NCBI RefSeq assembly: GCF_042681825.1
Contig: NZ_JBHUGH010000036.1
Location: forward strand, 14,511 to 78,510
Length of the DNA: 64,000 bases
Origin: Halodurantibacterium flavum
GTDB lineage: Bacteria > Pseudomonadota > Alphaproteobacteria > Rhodobacterales > Rhodobacteraceae
Reading direction: 5' to 3'
The notes under the pieces were generated by a model. That model was given only the letters and a program-made list of their open reading frames with translations. It did no database searches and was not told where the DNA came from. Positions 15,137 through 22,717 of the stretch are shown one piece after another. A program made the position numbers and the translations under genes. The stretch's first letter is position 1. Each line of letters opens with the position of its first letter.

Positions 15137-15768
15137 ATCCCGTCCCGCAAAGTCTTTCGCAGAATCTGCTCCGCCAGCGCCATATCCTCGGGCGTGTTCA
15201 CGTTGAAGAAGGGATCGTGCGGACCGACCGGAAAACACGCCGTTCCCGCGCCGTGCCGATCGGTCCAGAGAACGATCTTGCGCAGCCCGTCCGCCAGCGC
15301 GGCCCGCAGATCGTCGCGCAGCGCGGTGGGCCAGAGACCGAAGGTCGGATGCCGGCGCAGCCGCCCCGTCTCATCCGGTGTGGCCGCGAGCGCGAGGCCC
15401 GAGGGGCCAGCCGCCGCTGTCAGCCGTGCAACGAGGTCCCTAGGGAAAAAGGGTGTGTCCGCTGCGGCGGTGACGATGGCCGCATAGCCCGCGGCCGCCG
15501 CCCAGTCGAGCCCGGCAAGCACGCCCGCCAAGGGCCCCGGATGGTCGGGCAGGCTGTCCGCCAGAACCGGCAGGCCCAGATCGGCAAACCGCACCGGATC
15601 GCCGTTCGCGTTAAGCGCCACGCGCGCGACCTGGGGGGCCAGACGGTCTATCACATGGTCGATCAGGCGCCGGTCGCCCAGGGCGCGCAGCCCCTTGTCC
15701 CCGCCCCCCATGCGGGTTGCGCGCCCGCCAGCAAGGATCACGCCTGCGATATGGGGCAGCTCAGTCAT
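15133..15768 (-). CDS. mobA: Molybdenum cofactor guanylyltransferase MobA
   Basis: A 211-residue nucleotidyltransferase that transfers GMP from GTP to molybdopterin. The start at ATG 15768 gives MTELPHIAGVILAGGRATRMGGGDKG, in which the segment LAGGRATRMGGGDKG is the GTP-binding signature of the family. Later conserved positions include LPDHPGPLAGVLAGL and AADTPFFPRDLV. The gene overlaps fdhD by 8 nt upstream and mobB by 4 nt downstream, so these four cofactor genes form one tightly packed operon. Confidence 0.93.
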   Translation of the reverse strand: MTELPHIAGVILAGGRATRMGGGDKGLRALGDRRLIDHVIDRLAPQVARVALNANGDPVRFADLGLPVLADSLPDHPGPLAGVLAGLDWAAAAGYAAIVTAAADTPFFPRDLVARLTAAAGPSGLALAATPDETGRLRRHPTFGLWPTALRDDLRAALADGLRKIVLWTDRHGAGTACFPVGPHDPFFNVNTPEDMALAEQILRKTLRDGI

Positions 15769-16645
15769 CCGACGCCCCCTTGCGACGGTTGCGGGCCTCA
15801 TCCTCGGGGATTGCCAGCGGATCGGCATCGCGGATCAGGCGCGCCTCTCCGGACAGGCAGACAAAGCGCCGCCCCCGCATCCGTCCGATCAGCGTCAGGC
15901 CAAGCTGCCGCGCGATCTCCACCCCCCAGGCGGTAAAACCCGACCGGCTGGCGAGCACGGGAATGCCCATCATCGCAGTCTTGATCACCATCTCCGATGT
16001 AAGCCGTCCGGTCGTGTAAAGGATCTTGTCGGCAGCCTCGATCTTTTCGGACAGCATCCAGCCCGCGATCTTGTCGACGGCGTTATGGCGGCCGACATCC
16101 TCCATGTAGATCAGCGGGCGCGGCCCCTTGCACAGCACCGTCCCGTGGATCGCCCCTGCCTCCAGATAGAGGCTCGGCGTGCGGTTGATCCGGTGCGCCA
16201 GTTCGTAAAGCCATGAGGTCCGCACGGGCGCCTGAGGCAGAACGACGCCCTCCAGCCCCTCCATCATGTCGCCAAAAACAGTGCCTACCGCACAGCCCGA
16301 GGTCCGGGTCTTCTTGCGCAGCTTTTCCTCATAGGTCGTCTGGCTGGCGGTGCGGACGACCACGGTTTCCAGTTCCTCGTCGTAATCGACGCCCGTCACG
16401 GTTTCGTCGGGGCCAAGCATCCCCTGGTTCCGCAGGAACCCGAGCGCGAGATATTCGGGATAGTCCCCGATGGTCATCGCCGTGACGATTTCCTGGGAAT
16501 TGAGAAAGATCGTCAGCGGCCGTTCCTCGACCACGTTCAGATCGACCTCGGCGCCCGACTGGTCATGCCCGACCAGCGCGCGGGTCAGGCGCGGGTTCGT
16601 CGGGTCGGGCCCGATCAGGTAATCGGTGTCGGTCAAGCTTGGCAT
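15761..16645 (-). CDS. fdhD: Formate dehydrogenase accessory sulfurtransferase FdhD
   Basis: A 294-residue sulfur carrier that moves sulfur from a cysteine desulfurase to the bis-MGD cofactor of FDH, which is essential for activity. Family motifs are visible: EERPLTIFLNSQEIVTAMTI, YPEYLALGFL, MEDVGRHNAVDKIAGW, YTTGRLTSEMVIK and ASRSGFTAWGVEIA. The catalytic loop reads TSGCAVGTV with Cys118. The second cysteine of the CxxC found in E. coli FdhD is glycine here, so only one loop cysteine is available. First gene of the minus-strand fdhD-mobA-mobB-moeA operon; a 117-bp divergent gap separates it from the WD40-cytochrome c gene. Confidence 0.95.
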   Translation of the reverse strand: MPSLTDTDYLIGPDPTNPRLTRALVGHDQSGAEVDLNVVEERPLTIFLNSQEIVTAMTIGDYPEYLALGFLRNQGMLGPDETVTGVDYDEELETVVVRTASQTTYEEKLRKKTRTSGCAVGTVFGDMMEGLEGVVLPQAPVRTSWLYELAHRINRTPSLYLEAGAIHGTVLCKGPRPLIYMEDVGRHNAVDKIAGWMLSEKIEAADKILYTTGRLTSEMVIKTAMMGIPVLASRSGFTAWGVEIARQLGLTLIGRMRGRRFVCLSGEARLIRDADPLAIPEDEARNRRKGASDD

Positions 16646-16762
16646 GGGCGGTCCTTTTGTGGCCCCCAACCTGCACCGGTCGGATGGGCAAAGTCCAGAG
16701 CGGCGCTGTTGCCAGCCAAGGGTCGGCGGCCTAGGGTATCGCGTCAAAAGGGGGATCAAGGG

Positions 16763-18022
16763 ATGCGCATGGCCTTCACCGCACTGCTGCTTGTGGCCGT
16801 GTCCGTGGTGTTGCCCGGCGGGACGGGAACGGCCGCCTTTGCGCAGGATCTGCGCGGGCACGGCGGCCCGGTTTCGGCGCTGGTCGTAGAGGGGGGAAAG
16901 GCGCTTTCGGGCAGTTTCGACACGCGGGTGTTGCTGTGGGACATCGGGTCCGGGACCGCACGCCGCGCCCTGCGCCTGCACGAAGGGAACGTCACCGCCG
17001 TTGCCTTTCTGCCGGACGGTCGTCTTGTCTCGGGCGGGCAGGACGGGCGTGTGGTGGTCTGGGGCGCCGACGGCGCGCCGGAACGGGTCGAGACGCTGCA
17101 TGAGGCGCCGGTGGCGGCGCTTTCGGTGGCGGCGGAAAGTGTCGCCTCGGCCGGATGGGACGGTCGGATTTTCGTAATGGACGGGGACGATGCGCCGCGT
17201 CAGCAAGGGGGGCATGACGGGCAGGTGACCGGGCTTGCCCGGCTGCCGGACGGGCGTCTTGTCTCGGTCGGTGCCGATCTGCGTCTTGTGGTCTGGGATG
17301 GCGGCGCGCCTGCGGCGAGTATCGGCCTGCCGGCCCAGCCGAACGATCTGGCAATGGCGGGCGATGTCGCGGCGGTGGTCTTTGCCGACGGGGCGCTGCG
17401 CCTCGTGTCGCCGCTGGACGGCGTGCTGCGCGAACGTTTTCTTGCAGATCGCCCCCTGATCGCGGTCGCGGCCGCCGAAGGGCGGCTGGCCGTCGCGGCG
17501 ATCGAGGGTACGGTCTGGGTGCTGGACGCCGAGGGCCAGGACCCGCCCCTGTCCATCGCGCCGGGGCAGGGGCCGGTCTGGTCGCTCGCGTTGGCGGGCG
17601 GGGAACTGTTTACCGGCGGTGGGGACGGGATCGTCCGGCGCTGGGATGCCACAACCGGCGATCCGCTGTCCGTCGCGGCCCCCGATGATCCGCGCGTTGC
17701 ACAACTGACCGCCGATGGCAGCCGCGGGGCAGAGGTCTGGCGCGCCTGCGCGGTCTGTCACAGTCTTGGTCCCGATGACGGCAACCGCGCCGGTCCGACG
17801 CTGCACCGCATCTTCGGGCGCCGGATCGCGACGCTGCCGGGTTATGAGTTCTCGCCGGCCCTGCGCGGGATGGACATCGTCTGGACGCCGGAAACCGTGT
17901 CCGAACTGTTCGAACATGGCCCGGACGCCTATACGCCCGGCAGCCGGATGCCGGATCAGCGGATCACCGACGCGGGCGACCGGGCCGCGCTGATGGAGTT
18001 TCTTGCCCGCGCCAGCGAATAG
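16763..18022 (+). CDS. WD40 repeat protein fused to a c-type cytochrome domain
   Basis: A 419-residue exported protein. The signal peptide is MRMAFTALLLVAVSVVLPGG with a cleavage-like AFAQD. Residues about 27-310 form a beta propeller of WD40 units, recognisable by repeated blocks such as VLLWDIGSG, VVVWGADG, LVVWDGG and VRRWDATTG. The C-terminal 100 residues are a class I cytochrome c: heme site CAVCH at 329-333 and a likely Met ligand in GSRMPDQRI. It is probably periplasmic. It is divergent from fdhD, so a role in electron transfer linked to the formate pathway is possible but not shown. Confidence 0.88.
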   Translation: MRMAFTALLLVAVSVVLPGGTGTAAFAQDLRGHGGPVSALVVEGGKALSGSFDTRVLLWDIGSGTARRALRLHEGNVTAVAFLPDGRLVSGGQDGRVVVWGADGAPERVETLHEAPVAALSVAAESVASAGWDGRIFVMDGDDAPRQQGGHDGQVTGLARLPDGRLVSVGADLRLVVWDGGAPAASIGLPAQPNDLAMAGDVAAVVFADGALRLVSPLDGVLRERFLADRPLIAVAAAEGRLAVAAIEGTVWVLDAEGQDPPLSIAPGQGPVWSLALAGGELFTGGGDGIVRRWDATTGDPLSVAAPDDPRVAQLTADGSRGAEVWRACAVCHSLGPDDGNRAGPTLHRIFGRRIATLPGYEFSPALRGMDIVWTPETVSELFEHGPDAYTPGSRMPDQRITDAGDRAALMEFLARASE

Positions 18023-18053
18023 TGCAGGGTGATTATTCGAGAAAGGAGACCAT

Positions 18054-18893
18054 ATGAAACTGGCACGTATCGGCGCCCCGGGGGCAGAGGTGCCCGCGCT
18101 GCTCGGCCCGGATGGCCGTTACCGCAGTCTGGTGGGGCATGTCGCCGATATCGCGGGCGAGGCGCTTTCCGACGCGGCGCTTGTGCGGATCGCAGCACTC
18201 GACCCCGAAAAGCTGCCCGTCCTGCCCGAGGGGCGGATCGGCCCCTGCGTGGGCGCGGTGGGCAAGTTCATCTGCATCGGGTTGAACTATGCCGATCATG
18301 CGGCCGAGGCGGGGATGCCGATACCGACCGAACCCGTAATCTTCATGAAGGCCACCAGCGCGATCTGCGGCCCCAACGACCAGATCCTGATCCCCCGCGG
18401 GTCAGCCAAGACCGACTGGGAGGTGGAGCTGGGCATCGTCATCGGCAAGGCGGGCGTCTATATCGAGGCGGCGGATGCGATGGACCACATCGCCGGCTAC
18501 TGCGTCGTCCATGACCTGTCCGAGCGCGAATTCCAGAACGAGCGGGGCGGCACCTGGGACAAGGGCAAGGGCTGCGACACGTTCGGGCCGATCGGCCCAT
18601 GGCTCGTGACGCGGGATGAAATCGCCGATCCCCGCGCGCTGCGCCTGTGGCTGGAGGTGGATGGCGAGCGGATGCAGGACGGCAGCACCGCCACGATGAT
18701 CTTCGACCTGCCAACCATCGTGTCCTATGTCAGCCAGTTCATGAGCCTCCAGCCCGGCGACGTGATCACCACCGGCACGCCCCCCGGCGTGGGCATGGGC
18801 CGGACCCCGCCCCGTTTCCTGCGTGGCGGAGAGGTCGTGACGCTCGGGATCGAGGGGCTGGGGGAACAGCGCCAGTCGGTCGGCCGCGCCTGA
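18054..18893 (+). CDS. Fumarylacetoacetate hydrolase (FAH) family protein
   Basis: A 279-residue enzyme of the FAH superfamily, which cleaves or hydrates beta-diketo or 2-oxo acids with a divalent metal. Visible markers: CIGLNYADHAAEAGM, PVIFMKATSAICGPND, KTDWEVELGIVIGK (metal-ligand glutamates), AGYCVVHDLSEREFQ and GDVITTGTPPGVGMG. The substrate cannot be told from sequence; close relatives are annotated as 2-keto-4-pentenoate hydratase/ureidoglycolate lyase-like. A strong AAAGGAGA ribosome site lies 6 nt before ATG 18054. It stands alone, facing trxA across a shared terminator. Confidence 0.88.
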   Translation: MKLARIGAPGAEVPALLGPDGRYRSLVGHVADIAGEALSDAALVRIAALDPEKLPVLPEGRIGPCVGAVGKFICIGLNYADHAAEAGMPIPTEPVIFMKATSAICGPNDQILIPRGSAKTDWEVELGIVIGKAGVYIEAADAMDHIAGYCVVHDLSEREFQNERGGTWDKGKGCDTFGPIGPWLVTRDEIADPRALRLWLEVDGERMQDGSTATMIFDLPTIVSYVSQFMSLQPGDVITTGTPPGVGMGRTPPRFLRGGEVVTLGIEGLGEQRQSVGRA

Positions 18894-18917
18894 GGGCATG
18901 CCAAGCGGCGGGCATGA

Positions 18918-18942
18918 AAAAGGGGCGCAGCGCGCCCCTTTT
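18918..18942. terminator. Bidirectional terminator between the FAH gene and trxA
   Basis: AAAAGGGGCGC at 18918-18928 and GCGCCCCTTTT at 18932-18942 form a perfect 11-bp stem with a 3-nt loop. The stem ends in T's read on either strand, as expected for a rho-independent terminator serving two convergent genes. Confidence 0.85.
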
Positions 18943-18963
18943 CCGTGCGTTGGAAACGCCGGA

Positions 18964-19284
18964 TCAGACCGACTGGGCGATCCAGCTTGCCAGCGCGGCC
19001 TTGGGTGCAGCGCCCACCTTGTTCGACACGACCTCGCCATCGCGGAAGAGGAAGAGCGCCGGAATACCCCGCACGCCCATCTGGGCCGGAGCGTTCGGGT
19101 TCTCGTCCACGTTGACCTTCACGATCTTGACGCGGCCGGCATATTCTTCCGACAGTTCCTCAAGCGCGGGACCGATCTGTTTGCACGGACCGCACCACTC
19201 TGCCCAGAAGTCCACGACGACGGGAATGTCGGATTGCCGGACTTCGGCATCGAAGGTGGCGTCGGTTACGGCGACGGTAGCCAT
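18964..19284 (-). CDS. trxA: Thioredoxin
   Basis: A 106-residue thioredoxin with the active site WCGPCK at residues 30-35 and the cis-proline region GIPALFLFRDGEVV. It is a general cytoplasmic disulfide reductase. AAAAGGAGAT lies just before ATG 19284. It is last in the conserved minus-strand series tsaE-amgK-murU-addB-addA-trxA, but a 64-bp gap from addA allows its own promoter. Length is typical. Confidence 0.97.
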   Translation of the reverse strand: MATVAVTDATFDAEVRQSDIPVVVDFWAEWCGPCKQIGPALEELSEEYAGRVKIVKVNVDENPNAPAQMGVRGIPALFLFRDGEVVSNKVGAAPKAALASWIAQSV

Positions 19285-19348
19285 GGTGATCTCCTTTTCG
19301 GGGGGTAGCGGCGGTTGCCCGTGAACCTAAGAACGCCGCAGCGGGGCG

Positions 19349-22300
19349 TCAAGATGTGGTGGCCCGTGAGAAGGCTGCCGCAACCTGATCGGGTTCCAGG
19401 GGCATCAGCCGCGCCGTCCGCGTCCACAGGATCGCGGTTTCCACCCTCCGGTCCGGATAAATCTGTTCCAGAGCAGCAGCATAGGCCCCCATCTGGCGCA
19501 GGATGCCTTCGGGCACGTCCGCTGCGGCCTGCGGCACGGTTGCATTGGATTTGTAATCGACCGCAAGCACGCGATGCGGCTCGACGATCAGGCAGTCGAT
19601 GGTGCCCAACATGCGCCGCCCCTCGATCTCGGCGGTGATGTCCACCTCGGCCAGGGCGCCGGCGCCGCGCAGGAACGAAAGCTCCGGATTGGCAAGAACG
19701 GCCTGCGCCTCGGCCAGAAGGGGTGCGATTTCGGCCTCGGCCACGCCGTCCTCGCCGGCTGCCAGCAACTCTCGCGCAAGGTCGGGCCAGCGGGCCGGCG
19801 CATGAAGCGGCAGATGTTCGAGCAGCAGGTGCAGCTGACGGCCCCGGCGCTTTGCCTCTTCCTCGCTGCTGCCCGCGATGCCGGCCAGCGCCTTGGCGCC
19901 CCCGAGGTCGGACGGGGATATCGGCCCCGGTGGCTCGGCCAAGGCGGGCAGCGGCGCGCGCAGCCAGTCGGGCAGGGCGGCGGCGCTGTCCTGCGGGGCC
20001 GTGCGCGCCTCGGCCCCGGCCGGCCAGTCGCCATGGGCCAGCCTGCGCATGAAACCATCCGCCGGATCGGGCATCGGCAGCGTCGCGGCGCCCGCAGCGC
20101 CCATGCCGGCGGCGATGGTCGCGTACCAGCAATCGCCGCCTTCCTTGACCTCGCCCGCGGCGCAGACGATGAGCCAGCTTTGCGCCCGCGTCATGGCGAC
20201 ATAAAGCAGGCGCAGGTTTTCCTCCGCCTCGGCCATACGCTGCCGTTCGCGCGCCTCGGCAAGGGCCGGTGGACAGGCATCGGCCGCGACGCGCCAGGCG
20301 ATCGCGCCATCCGCCAGCGACAAAAGCTCACCCCCTTGCCGCGGGCGACGCTCGGCTGTGTCGGGCAGGATAACGACCGGGGCCTCCAGCCCCTTGGCGC
20401 CGTGCACGGTCATCACCCGGATGCGGTTTCCGGCACTGTCCATCTGGCGCTTGATCTCGACCTCTTCGGTCGCGAGCCAGGTGAGAAAACCGGTCAGGCT
20501 GGGCACATCCATCCGTTCATAGGCCAGCGCCTGCGACAAAAGCGCGTCGATCCCGTCCTCGGCCTCGGGCCCCAGACGGGCCAGAAGGCGGCGGCGGCCG
20601 TCATGGCGGGTCAGCACCCGTTCCAGGAGGTCGTAGGGCCGCAGAAAGTCGGACTGGTCCCGCAGGTCGGTCAGGATCGCCATCGTGTCCGGAAACTCGG
20701 CCGCGCGCTGGCGCAGTGCCTCCCACAGCCATCCCTTGCGCCCCTGTGCCAGATCGTAAAGCTGCGCCTCGGTCCAGCCAAAGAGCGGCGAGCGCAGCGC
20801 GGCGGCCAGCGACAGTTCATCCTCGGAGGTGGAGAGAAAGGCCAGAAGCGCGGAAAGATCGCGCACCGCAAGCTCTCCGCCCAGCTTGAGCCGGTCGGCC
20901 CCCGCAATCGCCAGCCCCTCGGCCTTGCAGGCGCGGATGATCTGGTGAAAGAGTTCCGAGCGCCGCTGCACAAGGATCAGCACGTCGCCCTCGGTCATCG
21001 GACGCGTTCCGCCATGGGCGGGAATGCGGGTGCCGGCGTCGATCAGGCGGCGGATTTCGCGGGCGATCTGACGCGCAAGCCGGGCATAGTGATGTTCGGC
21101 CGGCAGGATATCGACCGGATCGAACCAGTCGCTGTCCTCCGGCTTGTCGGCGGCGGGGACGACGGGCCACAGATCGACGCGACCGGGCATGTCGGGCCAG
21201 AAGGGGATGTGGTTGACCTCACCGCCCAGCCCGCTGTCGGCCCGGGGTCCAAGGGTCATGTCCACCAGCCGCAGAACTGCCGGCGAGGACCGGAACGAAT
21301 GTTCGAGCGTCAGCGCCGAAAGCGGCACATCGACCGCCGCAAGGCGCGCGCCGAAATGGCCGCGCATCCGGTCGAAGGCACGCAGATCGGCCCCCTGGAA
21401 CGAATAGATCGACTGTTTCTTGTCGCCCACCACAAAGATCGTCCGGCCGTCGCCGCGCGCGCCCTGGCCTGCGGTGAATTCCTGCGCCAGAAGCTCGATC
21501 ACCTGCCACTGGGTCGGGCTCGTGTCCTGCGCCTCATCCACGAGGATATGATCGACGCCACCATCCAGCCGGAACAGCACCCATTGCGCAACGGAAGGAT
21601 CGGTCAGCAGCGCGACGGCCCGCAGGATCAGGTCGTCGAAGTCGAGCCACCCCCGCCGGGCCTTGCGCGCGGCATATTCCGGCAGGAAGGCCGCGGCAAA
21701 GCGGTGCAGCGCATGGGTCTTTCCTGCGGCATGGAGCGCGATGCGGCGCGGGCGCGCGGTCTCGACCCGGCGCATGAAATCCTCGATCCGGTCCATGGCG
21801 GGGCCAAGCGCCTCTCGGGTGGCCTTGGTCGGGAACTTGCCGATCTTTGCGCAAAAGGGCTGGGCAGCCTTGGCGCCGAACAGGAACACGTTTTCGAACA
21901 CCGGAAGCTGCGCGAGCGGCGGCGCGTCGAGTACCGAGGCCAGACGGCCCGCGTCCTTGCTGTCGTTCGGGCCGCCGGCCCGCAGCGCCTGAACAAGTTG
22001 CCCCAGCAGCGTGGCCTCATTGCCCAGAAACACCTCGGCCTCAAGACGGTCATGGTCGTAGTCGGGCGGAAGGTCGAAAAGCGCCCGCGCCGCCCCCGCA
22101 TCCAGCGGATGGGCCAGCGCGTCGCGGCGGCCGGCAATTTCGGCGGTCAGGGCGGAAAGATCCTTGCCCGTGAACCATGAGGCGATTGCGTCAATGGTTT
22201 CCGGCGCGCGATCGGCCAGATCCTCGACGATCTCGGCGCGCAGCAGGGCGGCGGCGCGGTCGTCCATCTCGGTGAATTGCGGCGTGACGCCGGCCTCCAG

Positions 22301-22717
22301 CGGAAAGCGGCGCAGCAGGGATGCGCAAAACGAATGGATCGTCTGGATCTTGAGGCCGCCCGGCGTCTCGATCGCGCGGGCAAAGAGCCGCCGCGCCTGG
22401 CGCAGCATCTCCTGATCCGGGTTCTGGTCGATCCCCTCGCCCGCGCCGAGTTCCGTAAGGGCCGCGCGCAGGGCCAGGTCGTCCAGCATCGCCCATTCGC
22501 CCAGGCGGCGGAACAGGCGGTTCTGCATCTCGCTTGCCGCGGCCTTGGTATAGGTGAGGCAGAGGATGCGCTGCGGCTGAACCCCGCGCAGCAAAAGCCG
22601 CGCAACCCTGTCCGTCAGAACGCGCGTCTTGCCCGACCCCGCATTGGCCGACAGCCAGGTCGACCCGCCCGGATCGGCGGCCTGAACCTGCCGCAGGCTC
22701 GCGTCGTCACGGATCAT
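19349..22717 (-). CDS. addA: Double-strand break repair helicase AddA
   Basis: A 1122-residue UvrD-type helicase/nuclease, the RecBCD-equivalent large subunit in alphaproteobacteria. The start at ATG 22717 overlaps the addB stop (ATGA); the open frame continues upstream only over addB. Motifs in order: Walker A ANAGSGKTRVL near residue 25, the DEAQDTSPTQW motif II, VGDKKQSIYSFQGAD, MTVHGAKGLEAPVV and LLYVAMTRA, then a C-terminal PD-(D/E)xK nuclease with VLAVDYKSN. With AddB it processes broken ends for RecA. Confidence 0.95.
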   Translation of the reverse strand: MIRDDASLRQVQAADPGGSTWLSANAGSGKTRVLTDRVARLLLRGVQPQRILCLTYTKAAASEMQNRLFRRLGEWAMLDDLALRAALTELGAGEGIDQNPDQEMLRQARRLFARAIETPGGLKIQTIHSFCASLLRRFPLEAGVTPQFTEMDDRAAALLRAEIVEDLADRAPETIDAIASWFTGKDLSALTAEIAGRRDALAHPLDAGAARALFDLPPDYDHDRLEAEVFLGNEATLLGQLVQALRAGGPNDSKDAGRLASVLDAPPLAQLPVFENVFLFGAKAAQPFCAKIGKFPTKATREALGPAMDRIEDFMRRVETARPRRIALHAAGKTHALHRFAAAFLPEYAARKARRGWLDFDDLILRAVALLTDPSVAQWVLFRLDGGVDHILVDEAQDTSPTQWQVIELLAQEFTAGQGARGDGRTIFVVGDKKQSIYSFQGADLRAFDRMRGHFGARLAAVDVPLSALTLEHSFRSSPAVLRLVDMTLGPRADSGLGGEVNHIPFWPDMPGRVDLWPVVPAADKPEDSDWFDPVDILPAEHHYARLARQIAREIRRLIDAGTRIPAHGGTRPMTEGDVLILVQRRSELFHQIIRACKAEGLAIAGADRLKLGGELAVRDLSALLAFLSTSEDELSLAAALRSPLFGWTEAQLYDLAQGRKGWLWEALRQRAAEFPDTMAILTDLRDQSDFLRPYDLLERVLTRHDGRRRLLARLGPEAEDGIDALLSQALAYERMDVPSLTGFLTWLATEEVEIKRQMDSAGNRIRVMTVHGAKGLEAPVVILPDTAERRPRQGGELLSLADGAIAWRVAADACPPALAEARERQRMAEAEENLRLLYVAMTRAQSWLIVCAAGEVKEGGDCWYATIAAGMGAAGAATLPMPDPADGFMRRLAHGDWPAGAEARTAPQDSAAALPDWLRAPLPALAEPPGPISPSDLGGAKALAGIAGSSEEEAKRRGRQLHLLLEHLPLHAPARWPDLARELLAAGEDGVAEAEIAPLLAEAQAVLANPELSFLRGAGALAEVDITAEIEGRRMLGTIDCLIVEPHRVLAVDYKSNATVPQAAADVPEGILRQMGAYAAALEQIYPDRRVETAILWTRTARLMPLEPDQVAAAFSRATTS

